This document shows positions 21,282 through 31,015 of a stretch of DNA of 64,000 bases, piece after piece (within the stretch, counting starts at the first letter, position 1; every line of letters begins with the position of its first letter). The notes beneath the pieces were generated by a model. The model made no database searches and was not told where the DNA came from. It was given only the letters and a program-made list of their open reading frames with translations. The position numbers and the translations under genes are program-made. Where the stretch lies: contig NC_133371.1 of the NCBI RefSeq assembly GCF_049309525.1, positions 4,723,103 to 4,787,102 on the forward strand, read 5' to 3'. The stretch comes from Garra rufa (lineage: Eukaryota > Chordata > Actinopteri > Cypriniformes > Cyprinidae).

Positions 21282-22781
21282 TCAGGGCCGTTTAGCCGCG
21301 GTCCTCTTAGACTGTAGGACGACCCTCAGGTCCGGCCTAGTCTTAGAGGACCCCGGCTTGGAGTGTTGCTGAGCCCGCCCTCTAGGCTTAGCCGGAGGGG
21401 TGCGGGTAGCAACACTCCTTTTCTGTGCATCCCGGTGCGAGGAGCTAGCTTGCGGCTGGGGCTGCTCCCGTCCAGCAGCCCCAGAGGAGTAAGTGCGGCG
21501 AGGAAGAAACCGCTGGAACGCCGCTGCCTGCCTGCGGGCCTCCTGGTGTCTGCTGACAACAGTGTCCACAGAGTCACCAAAGAGGCCAAAGGGCTGCAGG
21601 GGGGCGTCCAGGAGCGTGACCCTGTCCTTCTCCTTCATGTCGGACAGGGTCAACCAGAGATGCCTCTCCGCGGCCACCAAGGCTGCCATAGACCGCCCAA
21701 TGGCACGGGCGGTCTCCTTGGTGGTGCGGAGCGCCAGGTCTGCGGTCCTGCGCATCTCTGTGACGCTCACTTCCTCACCGTCACTAAACTCCTTCAGCAG
21801 GTCGGCCTGGTATGCCTGGAGCACAGACATGGTGTGTAGGCAACCACCAGCCTGACCTGCTGCCGCATATGCCTTACCCATCAGACCAGACGTGATCTTT
21901 AGTGGCCTGGTGGGTAAGGACGGAGCCTTCAGGGACGATGCCAGGCCGGGAGACAGATAGCTCGCTAGTGTCTGCTCGACCTGGGGCATCGCCCTGTAAC
22001 CGTATTCCTCCATCCCCCCCACATTACCGTAGTAATCAGAGGCGGGGGAGAAGAGACGCGAGGAATACGGTTTTTCCCACGATCTCCTGATCTCTTTGTG
22101 GAGATCGGGGAAAAAAGGAAGGCTCCGTTTGGGAGGTGCTGGCTTTGCCCGCAGGAAGCGCTCATCGAGCCTGCTTCCCTGCGGTTCATGATCTTGTGCT
22201 GGTGGCCAACTGATGTTAAGCTTGGCCACCGCGCTAGTCAGCACCTCCACTAGCTCCTCGTATTGGGGTGAATGGGGGGGCGGTTGTGGGGTGTCAACAC
22301 TCTCAACATCAACCTCCTCGGAGGAAGACAGAAGGAGCGCTGACTCCTCCTCTTGGAGGGAAGGAACCGCAGTGCGGGCTTCCTCATCCAAGAGGAGGTC
22401 ATACGATCCGCTGGGTGAGGAGAGAGATAGGGGATCACCCGTCTCAACTCCCTCCAGCAGATCTACCTGCGAACCCCATGAGTGCAGCTGCCGCTCCGCC
22501 TCAGCGGAAGCGGGGCCAGACCCACGGGGAACGCTAGTGAAAGCCCCCTCCTCAAAGAGGGCTTTCCGGGAACGGAGCAACCGCAGCGGCATTCGCTCGC
22601 ACTGCGGGCAGCCAACCCCCTCAAGGGCTGACCTAGCATGCTCCGCTCCCAAGCAGACCACACATAGATCGTGTGTATCCCCACCAACAATGAAACGTTG
22701 GCAGGGAGGGACACACTTTCTATGTGGCTGCTGAACCGCCTTAGAACGTGCGTTCTTAAAAGAACGTTTTCCCCCTGGCAT
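21282..22781 (-). CDS. DIRS gag-like protein
   Basis: About 499 residues from the ATG at 22779-22781 (start MPGGKRSFKNARSKAV). The frame is also open to 22826 with another ATG, but the basic MPGG start resembles fish DIRS proteins as I recall them. It probably packages element RNA. Near the N-terminus there is a cysteine cluster, CVPPC then LCVVCLGAEH then CPQC, that could bind zinc. An acidic and serine-rich middle and a basic C-terminus (KPRGRAQQHSKPGSSKTRP) follow, the latter suited to nucleic-acid binding. It lies ~120 bases downstream of the TATA-like box in the right terminal repeat and is the first gene of the element. Confidence 0.8.
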   Translation of the reverse strand: MPGGKRSFKNARSKAVQQPHRKCVPPCQRFIVGGDTHDLCVVCLGAEHARSALEGVGCPQCERMPLRLLRSRKALFEEGAFTSVPRGSGPASAEAERQLHSWGSQVDLLEGVETGDPLSLSSPSGSYDLLLDEEARTAVPSLQEEESALLLSSSEEVDVESVDTPQPPPHSPQYEELVEVLTSAVAKLNISWPPAQDHEPQGSRLDERFLRAKPAPPKRSLPFFPDLHKEIRRSWEKPYSSRLFSPASDYYGNVGGMEEYGYRAMPQVEQTLASYLSPGLASSLKAPSLPTRPLKITSGLMGKAYAAAGQAGGCLHTMSVLQAYQADLLKEFSDGEEVSVTEMRRTADLALRTTKETARAIGRSMAALVAAERHLWLTLSDMKEKDRVTLLDAPLQPFGLFGDSVDTVVSRHQEARRQAAAFQRFLPRRTYSSGAAGREQPQPQASSSHRDAQKRSVATRTPPAKPRGRAQQHSKPGSSKTRPDLRVVLQSKRTAAKRP

Positions 22782-22875
22782 TTTGCTCAAATAAAAGTAG
22801 TGCAAACTGGCACTAAAAAACAGCAAAATGCAAACCAGACAGACAATAACACAGAGCGCTCTCGCTGAATGACAA

Positions 22876-23050
22876 AAGCTGACGCCAGCTTCAAACGCAC
22901 GTGCTTATATACTTCCTGGTCGATGACGTCACCGCGCCTGTGACGTCACTCCCGTTTCTCATTGGACGTTGGACATGACTCAGAGTGCGGCCCGCCAATG
23001 GCGTTCCCCAAAGTGTCTCAGGACGCAGTGTAGAGTTCCCGGAAGGGAAC
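22876..23050 (-). repeat. DIRS right inverted terminal repeat (5' in coding sense)
   Basis: 22876-23030 pairs with 16776-16930. The outer 20 bases (23031-23050) are unique and hold the near-palindrome GTTCCCGGAAGGGAAC. Confidence 0.9.
22904..22911 (-). promoter_or_regulatory. TATA-like box for the DIRS genes
   Basis: TATATAAG on the minus strand, ~120 bases upstream of the gag-like ATG. It has CACGTG just downstream and two TGACGTCA-type sites just upstream, a plausible promoter within the terminal repeat. Confidence 0.6.
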
Positions 23051-23594
23051 ACTTATTTTAAATGAGTAATTGTTTTAAAAAGTACCTTGCTTATGTAGTT
23101 TAAAAAATAAAGTAAAATTGGCACAAAATAAATTTGATATAAAACATATGAAAATGTAGCCATGTTCTATTGAAAACTAAGAATGTGAGCATCATGATAT
23201 TTAGTTAATAATGAAAACAGTAATTAAATTAAATTGAATCTTGAAACCAGTGAAGATTGACACACCTACTTTTACAGAGATTTCAACTATAAACAAAAAG
23301 CATATAAACTGCAATTTTACATGTTTTTAAAATAGTAAAGTTGTATTTGCACAGCAGAAGAATTAATTGGGGAAAAAATGTAGATCAAGAATCGTTTAGG
23401 AATCGGATCGTGACTCCCAGAATCGGAATCGGATCGGATCGTGAAGTGCCTGAAGATTCCCACCCCTAAAATTCACCAACAGAATGGTACAATCAACATA
23501 ATGTGTCATCGCGATTGAACAGGTAATGTGATGCTAGAAAATTCAGAGCGATGACAAAATGACTCAGTAGCATTTGAGGTGAAACTAGCACTGC

Positions 23595-23732
23595 TTGTGG
23601 GACAAGTGCAAAAGCAAGACTCAACTCCCAGTTACCCAAAGGTTTTCAGCTGAGAAACCAGTGGCCCCATTCCCAGTTGAAAAGTCTGTGGAAGCTCTGA
23701 AAATGCTGAAGGCGGAGTTTGACGTGTGATTC
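23595..23732 (+). pseudogene. hAT transposase fragment
   Basis: Reads LWDKCKSKTQLPVTQRF and later PVEKSVEALKMLKAEFDV before a TGA at 23727-23729. The TTC AAA codons that follow fit the family pattern FDV-R-FK, so the stop looks like a CGA to TGA change. I recall this pattern from zinc-finger/GTF2IRD2-type hAT proteins of fishes; no alignment was possible. About 46 codons survive. Confidence 0.5.
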
Positions 23733-24360
23733 AAAAAACACAGTGGACCAACACCAGCAGATGACATTGCACCCCAAATCATCACAGACTGTGTAAACTT
23801 AACGCTGGACTTCAAGCAACTTGGGCTATGAGCTTTCTTCACCCTTCCTCCAGACTCTAGGAACTTGGTTTCCAAATGAAATACAAAACTTGCACTCATC
23901 TGAAAAGAGGACTTTGGACCACTGGCCAACAGTCCATTTCTTCTTCTCCTTAGCCCAGGTATGATGCCTCTGAAGTTGTCTGTGGTTCAGGAGTGGCTTA
24001 ACAAGAGGAATAAGACAAGTGTAGCCAAATTCCTTGACACGTCTGTGTGTGGTGGCTCTTGACCACAGCCTCAGTCCATTCCTTGTGAAGTTCACCCAAA
24101 TTCTTGAATCGATTTTACTTGACAAGCCTCTTAAGGCTGCAGTTGTCCCGGCTGGTTGTGCATCTTTTTCTTCCACTCTTTTTTCTTCCACTCAAGTTTC
24201 TGTTAACATGCTTGGATACAGCACTCAGTGAACAGCCAGCTTCTTTGGCAAAGAATGTTTGTGGCTTACCCTCCGTGAAGGGTGTCAATGATTGTCTTCT
24301 GGACAACTGTCAGATCTTCCCCAGGTTTGTGTAGCCTAGTGAACCAAACTGAGAGACCAT
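23732..24360 (-). pseudogene. Tc1-like transposase, C-terminally truncated
   Basis: From the ATG at 24358-24360 the sequence shows an early in-frame stop. It then gives the helix-turn-helix part (EGKPQTFFAKEAGCSLSAVS), RFKNLGELHKEWTEA in another frame, HRRVKEFGYTCLIPLVKPLL, and the first catalytic acid in KVLFSDECKFC. After a frame change the motif VMIWGAMSSAGVGPLCFL appears just before the break at ~23732. The second D and the E of the DDE triad are missing. Several frame breaks, so dead. Confidence 0.8.
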
Positions 24361-24610
24361 TTTGAAGGTTCAGGAAACCTTTGCAGTTGTTTTGAGTTGA
24401 TTAGCTGATTGGCATGTCACCATATTCTAATTTGTTGAGATAGTGAATTGGTGGGTTTTTTGTTAAATGTGAGAAAATCATCACAATTAAAAGAACTAAA
24501 AACTTAAACTACTTCAATCTGTGAAGCACTTGTACAGTATATCTTTTGAAAAGAAATGATAATTTGTCTGTGTGGTGCATAACAAAATAATAACTATTCC
24601 AGCATTAAAA
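23732..24610 (-). mobile_element. Truncated Tc1-like element
   Basis: Minus-strand Tc1 remnant joined at its 3' side to hAT sequence near 23732. The 5' boundary near 24610 is a guess, as no clear terminal repeat pair survives. Confidence 0.65.
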
Positions 24611-26227
24611 GGTATAATAAATACAGGTAAAAGCATAATAAAATAATAATAATAATACTAGTAGTCAGTCCGGCCCATGGTATTTTCTATTATAAACCGA
24701 CCCACGTTCCGTCTCGTCCATCCAGCACTACCATAACAATATTCCATTGAGATTTTTTTTTTTTGCTGGGGGGGGGGGTGATTTTATCGCAATGCACAAA
24801 ATCTTAACAGAATAGGCTTCATTTTCTTTATGCAAAATAACTTCTCCTAGCTGACTGATTTTTAGTTTGTTTTTTTAAATTAAAAGCAAAAAGAACATTT
24901 CTTATATAAATAGATGTCACCATAAATTGGAGGTGGAGGAAGTAACAGCAAAAGGCAAGGCAAACATTCATCTTTAGTACAAAACAACAACAGCACATCT
25001 CTAAGAATGTAACTTTGAAATATGTAACGCTTGTGAGTTGAATTGTTTGGCGAGCCGAATCTCTGGGGAAGGCTTTCTTATTCCAAAGACACATTTCTGT
25101 GGGAAATGACAACTTTTGAGGTTTCTGTGTGGTAAAATAACTGTCTTTTCTGTAGCAGCGATGATAAAGGTTTCTAAACACATCTGAAGTAATTGTGAGC
25201 ATACAGCTGTCAGCATAGATAACGGACAAGAGGATATATTGTGGAAATGGGCAGCTGTATTCAGTAATGCGTTCATGGGTGCAGCATTCAGCGACATCCG
25301 CCAAGAGGTTTTACAAGCCTTGGCAAAGATCAACTGCATTATTGTCAGTGATAAGTAGCGGCCATTAGCATAATTGAGACTGTAACAACTGGGCAACACA
25401 GAGTGTGAAACATGCAAACTTATTCAAAGTGCACAAACCGGTGTGATAAACCAATCTGCTTAGAATTAGAACATCTGTGAATTGATCATATTGAAAACAG
25501 AAGGCAAAAAATGTGCAACTTGTTTATGGGGGCTTATTGATTTTGATTCCACTCTCATTGGTCTTTACATTTTATAACTTGGTTCTGTACTTTGGTACAT
25601 TTGTCAGTAAGCGGCAGCTGTTTCCCACTGTGATTAAGTAATGACTCAGAAGAAGGTGCCATCTTTGCTGCTTTATTCATATTTTGGCTCATTTGGTTTT
25701 ACTACTAAACCTAACACAAACTGATATAGCACTTGGGCAGCACACGTCTGCCGAGAATGAGTTGTGAAATGAAAAGAAAAAAACAGGTAATTTTGCATCA
25801 TCAGTAGTGGTTCACTTCAACAAGTTTTTTGCTAATTAATTAGGTGCACCAAGGTTTATGCAATGTCAGAGTTTGGTTTGATCTGGGCAATGGTGCATGT
25901 GAACTCTGGTACGGTTCGCTGCTGATACAAACACAATCATCCTGAATTGCAGAAGTGAACTGCTATAAATTACTCACGATTTGGTCAACTTGTGTTTGTC
26001 TGAGTGCTCAAATACTTTCCTGACAAGTGGGACTGACACACAGGAAGCAGGGAGAAATTTATATATAATTTATGTCTGCCTTCAGCAAACAGCCGCCTTC
26101 AGTCTCGTGATCTGTAAAACATTTCTAATTCATTCACAGCAAATAGACACAAGTGTCATTCTGCGTTGAAACAAAAACAAAAATTTTAAAGCCAAAGGAC
26201 CAACGTGAGGAAAGCAACAATAGACAG
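24611..26227. other. Unassigned intergenic sequence
   Basis: 24660-24760 (GTCCGGCCCATGG) may be a worn hAT fragment. The 158-codon minus-strand frame at 24828-25304 has no recognisable domain and an unusual Cys-rich tract read from simple sequence; I treat it as chance. Nothing else was seen. Confidence 0.45.
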
Positions 26228-26985
26228 AAAGAGTCATGCAAAGAAAGACAGAGAGAAAATGTTTAGACAGAGAGAATGTACGTTTAGTAATACATTCTTG
26301 CTATACTTTAACACAAGCTGATACATGTTTTTGATGACGTTTCTTACCAAGTTTGCCATTGTGACAGCTCAAACCGTGGCATATAATTGGAAAGAGTCGT
26401 GCAAAAAAAGAAACAGAGAACATATGTTCAGAAATACATTTATTTTCCAGAATAATAATATAAAATGTTGCAGTTGTCACATGATCTTTCTTACCATATT
26501 AATCATTGTGGCAGCTCAAACCAAGGCATGTAGACAGAAAGAGTGATGCAAAGAAAGGAAGACTATGTTCAGAAATACAGTGATTTTTTCAGAATATAAG
26601 ATTAATGCCGCACTTTAAAAAAAAAATAATTCCGTTTATGTATTCAAATAGAAAACATTCAGATTTGGCTTGCCTTTTATTGCTGTCTCATGAACTTTCT
26701 TATGTTTACCATTAGGCTATAGTGGATCAAACAGAGACGTGTGGTTGAAAAAAATTCATGCAAAGAATCAAACAGAGAAGAATATGTTCAGAAATACTGT
26801 AATTTTTCAAAGTTTCATGTTGAAATTTAACATAATACAGTATTTACATAAAACTTTAAGATTTGACTTACCTTTTATTAATGTTATATGACATTTATTA
26901 TCACCAAGTTTGTCACTGCGATGGCTCAAACTGTAATATATAGATGGAAAGATTAATTCAAAAGAAAGAAACAGCTCAATGGAGA
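26228..26985. repeat. Degenerate tandem repeat, units of ~145-215 bp
   Basis: The block GAAAGAGT(C/G)(A/G)TGCAAAGAAA followed by ATATGTTCAGAAATAC, and ending in (C/A)AAGTTTG(C/T)CA(T/C)TG and CAGCTCAAACC, recurs starting near 26228, 26391, 26536, 26750 and 26946. Copies differ by substitutions and indels, so the array is old. Confidence 0.7.
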
Positions 26986-26989
26986 ATCT

Positions 26990-27802
26990 GAGTCACTTTC
27001 AGAACAAAAATGTTCAGATAATGTACTCACCCCATTGTCATCTAAGACAGTGGTTCTCAATCCTGGTCCTGGGGGACCCCTGCTCTGCACATTTTGCATG
27101 TATCCCTTATTTAACACACCTGATTGAGATTACCACCTCATTAAGAGAGAGATCCATGAACTAAACTAACGAGCTGATGATCTCAATCGGGTGTGTTAAA
27201 TAAGGGAGACATGCAAAATGTGCAGAGCAGGGGTCCCCCAGGACCAGGATTGAGAACCACTGATCTAAGATGTTCATGTCTTTCTTTCTTCACTCATAAA
27301 GAAACATTTCAGGATTTCTCTCCATATAGTGGACTTCTATGGTGCCCACGAGTTTGAACTTCCAAAATGCAGTTTAAATGTAGCTTTAAAGGGCTCTAAA
27401 GGAAGAAGGGTCTTATCTAGCATAATGATCAGTCATTTTCTAAAAAAAAAAAAAAAAAATTGTATATACTTTTTAACCTCAAATGCTCGTCTTGTCTAGT
27501 TCTGCCATGCACATGTGTACTCTATGTAATCCAGGTCAATACAGTTAGGGTATGTCAAAAAACTCCCATCTCATTTTCTCCTCCAACTTCAAAATCGTCC
27601 TATAACTGGAGAAGTACCGACCCAGTGTTTACAAAGTGAACGTGCAAAGAAGGTCAAACGCCCTTTTCAAAAAAGGTAAAACAGCGATGTAGGGTGATTT
27701 TGAAGTTGGAGGAGTAAAAAAGATGGGAGTTTTCCGATATACCCGATGGGTAAATTATCTGTAAATTGTAAATTTGTTCTGGAAGTGAATTACTCCTTTA
27801 AA
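26990..27802. repeat. Fold-back DNA element, family copy 2
   Basis: Same family as 3738-4482 (GTACTCACCCC, TGCTCGTCTTGTCT, ACTCCCATCTC). The ends are inverted: GAGTCACTTTCAGAACAAA at the left and, reversed at the right, GGAGTAATTCACTTCCAGAA. A 215-bp hAT MITE is inserted at 27048. Confidence 0.75.
27048..27262. mobile_element. hAT-type palindromic MITE, copy A
   Basis: Inverted ends CAGTGGTTCTCAATCCTGG, flanked by exact 8-bp repeats ATCTAAGA (27040-27047 and 27263-27270). Restoring one copy of the repeat rejoins the host fold-back element seamlessly. Copy B is at 55472-55683. Confidence 0.9.
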
Positions 27803-29248
27803 TCTCTTTTTAGAAGCTCAGAATTAGAAATAAAGCAAACTAAATAGAGACATCCCACTCTGCAGAAACTCATTTCAGAGAGGTTGAAACAAGATTATAA
27901 TGCATGCCAATGAATTATAATGTATTGTAATATGCCTGTAATATAATATAATATAAAGTGAGATGGTATGCCTCATAATGTAGTAGTACATGAATACAGT
28001 AGCTCTTTAACAGATAGTCCAGCTAATTTAAATTTACATGACATTAGCTCACAGGTATCCTCTTTTCTCCTTTTCATTTGCTGCTCAGAATCCGAGCAAT
28101 TTACTTGTACAGTGAGAATTGATGTTTAATAAAAACATTTCTGAAATCACAGTGTATGTCCGGCTTTAGTATTTGTGTGCTACAATCATCGCTCCCAAGA
28201 AAAGGATATGGAGTGTGACGAAATCCAAACAGAAGCAGTCAAAGGAGACGCATTCAAGACGCATGTATACCAGCATGTGAAACAGGACAGGGCTTCTCCC
28301 TCTCTTGCTCAATTTCCGAGATATATAATTTGTGGGCATCACGGAGCCAGTAATAAATTCTAAAATCCTAGAAAATGACGCTTTGGCTCTAAGTACCAGC
28401 AACATGTGAGAAGTGGTGCTACGCAAGAAGAAATTCAAGTATGCAAGATTACACTAAAGAACAAAGCTGTAACCCCACTTTTGGGTCATGATCCTGCAGT
28501 GTTTTCATGCAGGGTGTGGATGGTTTTCAGTACAGTATTATTTAGTTTGAATTGCAGAAGAGGATGAGCTACAATGACTTTGCATTTGCATAAATCTTTA
28601 ATTACCCCTGTGAGTCACTGCATTTGACTAGTGTGGCTTCAGATGTCAATAATAAATAAAGTCCTTAGCTAAGCTTTCTGTCCCTCTTTTAAACACCCTG
28701 CCCCTTAGACACGGTTGTCTTCTTCGTCTAGATCTGGTTGTATTCAACCAACTGGTGCTTAGAACTGAAAAAAAGCACAGTTGCCAGTGATGCTTTTCAG
28801 ACTATTAATGAGATTTTAGACAGCTCTGGGTAGTAACTGATTACATAAAGGAGCCAAGGGAGGCAGTACTTCCTTAAAATATTGGATGAGAAAAAAAAAG
28901 TCATGGTACAAAAATAAAACAACGCCAGTATTACAAAATATAACATTAAAAGTGTATTTCTAAAGAAACACTGTTCAATAGCAACACCAGCAGGTAAAGT
29001 TACAGCGGGAGTCTGTGTCTCTCTCGCCTCCCCTGAGCCCATTGAGTTTTAACAGCCCCCTTAAAGTGTGCCAATTGGTTTATGCAATAAATCCTGCCTC
29101 TTAAGTTTGTGTGCGTTCTGTGTTTGTGAATTAGTCTGAATAAACAATATAATGGGACAATACATTTTAAAAAGTAAGCAAGCAACTCATACACTTAGAT
29201 ATAACCACTTTGTTACATAAATGAAATGAAAACATACTGCCCTCCAAA
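27803..29248. other. Unassigned intergenic sequence
   Basis: 27920-27960 is a short TATAATA-rich run. No gene, terminal repeat or RNA was recognised. Open frames near 28166-28438 lie on both strands without domain content. Confidence 0.5.
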
Positions 29249-29483
29249 GGCAAAGCGCAGTAACTACACATTTGGTCAAAATTGAGTTGAGGCTTAAAAT
29301 GGGCTTTGTGACAACTGTTTTGACTTGTGGCAAAGTCTCCTGGTTCAATTTTTTCCCATTTCAGAGAAACGAAAGTGTCAAAATTGTAGTAACTGCAAAA
29401 TCCAAACTATTACCATATATGGTGTAGACACTTTAAAGGCATTTTTCTCAGTTTCAGTGTTGGCGTAGTTACTGCACTTTGCC
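29249..29483. mobile_element. MITE with GGCAAAG ends
   Basis: Inverted ends GGCAAAGCGCAGTAACTACA (left) and GGCAAAGTGCAGTAACTACG (right, reversed), 235 bp. No clear target duplication. Confidence 0.65.
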
Positions 29484-29814
29484 ATAAGTGTATTGAACAT
29501 AATATATTGTTTACAGTAAAAAAAAAAAAAAAAAAATCACAAACTTAATGAGATTCATACATGGCTTTAATAAATAGAATATTGATTATATTGTTAATGA
29601 AAAAATATAGAGCTAAGAAAATGTGATTGGGACATAAATTTACATTTGATTTAGAAAAATGCCTTCTAATTTCAGAACACCACCACTGCATTATATGTAA
29701 TTAGGATTACTTGTAATTAGATTATATTACATTTTTAAATACTCATAAACAGACTACAGTTACTTTTTTCATTGATTATATGATTACATATGATTACATG
29801 ATTACATCTGTTCT

Positions 29815-30365
29815 TCAGCGGCAGGGACTGAGGGACTCGTCAGTGTAGACGAAAAGCTCAATGCACCAAAATATTGAGATAGCCTTAATGAAAACCTAGT
29901 CTAGAGCATTCAGAACCTCAGACTGGGCAGAAAGTTCACCAAGAGTTGCTTATAGACAGCTCTGTGAATGTCCTTGAGTGGCCCAGCCACAGCCTGGGCT
30001 TGAACACAATCAAATATTTCTGGAGAAAGCTGAAAAATGTGCATCTGCCCCGATCCAACCTGACAGAGCTGGAGAGAAATGTAAAGAGATGTGGAGAAGA
30101 ATGGCAGATAATTGCCAAATGATGATGAACAAAGCTTGTACTGGCATTACACTCAAAAAGATGTGAGGCTGTAATTGGTGCCAAAGGTGCTTCAACAAAG
30201 TATTAAGCAAAGGCTGTGAATGTACATGTGATTTTTCTTTTTTATACATTTGCAAAGATTTTGTTGTTATGGGGTATTGTTTGAAGAATTTGGAGCAAAT
30301 TAATAAATTGAATCCATTTTGGAATAAGGCTGTAACATAACCAAATGTGGAAAAAGTGAAGAATT
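29815..30365 (+). pseudogene. Tc1-like transposase remnant (C-terminal part)
   Basis: Degenerate coding similarity to the C-terminal half of salmonid-type Tc1 transposases: VNVLEWPSHSLGLNTIKYFW (expected SPDLNPIE, so the catalytic Glu is lost), then RSNLTELERN and EEWQIIAK. The trailing 3' region (GTTATGGGGTATTGT, GGCTGTAACATAACCAAATG) matches that family's downstream sequence as I remember it. No intact ends. Confidence 0.7.
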
Positions 30366-30569
30366 GTAATTTACTTTACTGATGCAGTGTTTTTTTTAAG
30401 AATGTTGTAATAAAAAAAATGATTTCTTTTAATTTTACATTTTGATGATTTAGTCTAATTAATTATTATCTTTTCATTAAACTCACAAACCCCCCTGCAG
30501 TTTGAACCCCAGTTTGGGAAATCTTGATGTAATGTTATAATTATTGCCCTTTATCTTGTTAATAACAAC

Positions 30570-30797
30570 ACTGTAAAAAGTTTTCACCAGTTTCAACTTA
30601 AAAACATAAGTTTAGCAGCTGCCTTAAAATGTTAAGTTAAATCAACTTAAGTCATTTAAACTCACAAGTTAAATCAACTAATTTTGATTGCAATTAGTTA
30701 AAATGACTTGTAGTTTTAAGCTGATTTAACTTAAAAACTTAAGGCAGCTGCTGAACTTAGGTTTTTAAGTTGAAACTGGTGAAAACTTTTTACAGTG
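30570..30797. mobile_element. CACTGTAAAA palindromic MITE, copy 1
   Basis: A 228-bp near-perfect palindrome beginning CACTGTAAAAAGTTTTCACC and ending with its complement. A second copy is at 63324-63553. Target duplication unclear. Confidence 0.8.
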
Positions 30798-31015
30798 AAA
30801 GAATTAAATATAATGTTTTTCTCTTCTTGTTTTTATATCAATATGATACAAGATTATCATATTTAAATCAATGTGATAAACACATTAGGTCAAAAGTAGT
30901 CTAATTGTAATTTTTGAAAAGTCCAATGTAATGGATTACATTACTAACTACAATTTTTGTCATGTAATTTGTAATCGATTAAGCACAATTAAGTAATCGA
31001 AGTAATCAACCCAGC

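Larger units (their letters stand above)
16732..23050 (-). mobile_element. Complete DIRS-like tyrosine-recombinase retrotransposon
   Basis: A 6.3-kb element with inverted terminal repeats, three minus-strand genes (gag-like, RT/RNase H/methyltransferase-like, tyrosine recombinase) and an internal complementary region at 16977-17078 that copies both tips end to end. The tips deduced from that junction are GTCTCAGGTTACG at the left and GGAAGGGAAC at the right. There is no target duplication, as expected for integration by a tyrosine recombinase from a circular intermediate. All three main frames are open and the catalytic residues are intact, so it could be recently or currently competent. Confidence 0.9.
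15591..23468. mobile_element. hAT element interrupted by a DIRS retrotransposon
   Basis: The left end is TAGGGGTGGGAGAAATTCTC and the right end, reversed, starts TAGGGGTGGGAATCTTCAGG. Both are flanked by the exact 8-bp direct repeat AAATTCAC (15583-15590 and 23469-23476). Subterminal regions carry repeated GAATCGATT/GAATCGGATCG motifs at both ends, possible transposase-binding repeats. Without the DIRS insertion (16732-23050) the element would be about 1.56 kb, with no transposase visible, so it was probably non-autonomous. Confidence 0.8.
15386..23732 (+). mobile_element. Truncated hAT element, split by a second hAT
   Basis: Begins CAGGGGTCCCCAAACTAAGG, a hAT (Charlie-type) terminus. It continues to 15590, is interrupted by the element at 15591-23468, and resumes at 23477 with a transposase scrap. 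The right end is lost where a Tc1 remnant abuts near 23732. About 450 bp of the original element remains. Confidence 0.6.
29690..31015. mobile_element. CAGTGCTGGG-type repeat holding two other elements
   Basis: The right end, reversed, starts CAGTGCTGGGTTGATTACTT, and both flanks are rich in GTAATC/GATTACA words. The left terminus is not recognisable. A Tc1 remnant (29815-30365) and a palindromic MITE (30570-30797) interrupt it. Confidence 0.5.

Noticed and set aside
19198..22868. Many + strand frames across the DIRS genes (up to 173 codons)
   Set aside because: GC-rich antisense shadows of the gag-like, RT and recombinase genes.
24828..25304. 158-codon minus-strand open frame
   Set aside because: No recognisable domain, composition follows local AT-rich sequence, and an overlapping frame of similar length exists; treated as chance.
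26228..26985. CRISPR-like array
   Set aside because: Units are long, diverged and uneven, with no constant repeat/spacer pattern, in a vertebrate-type sequence.
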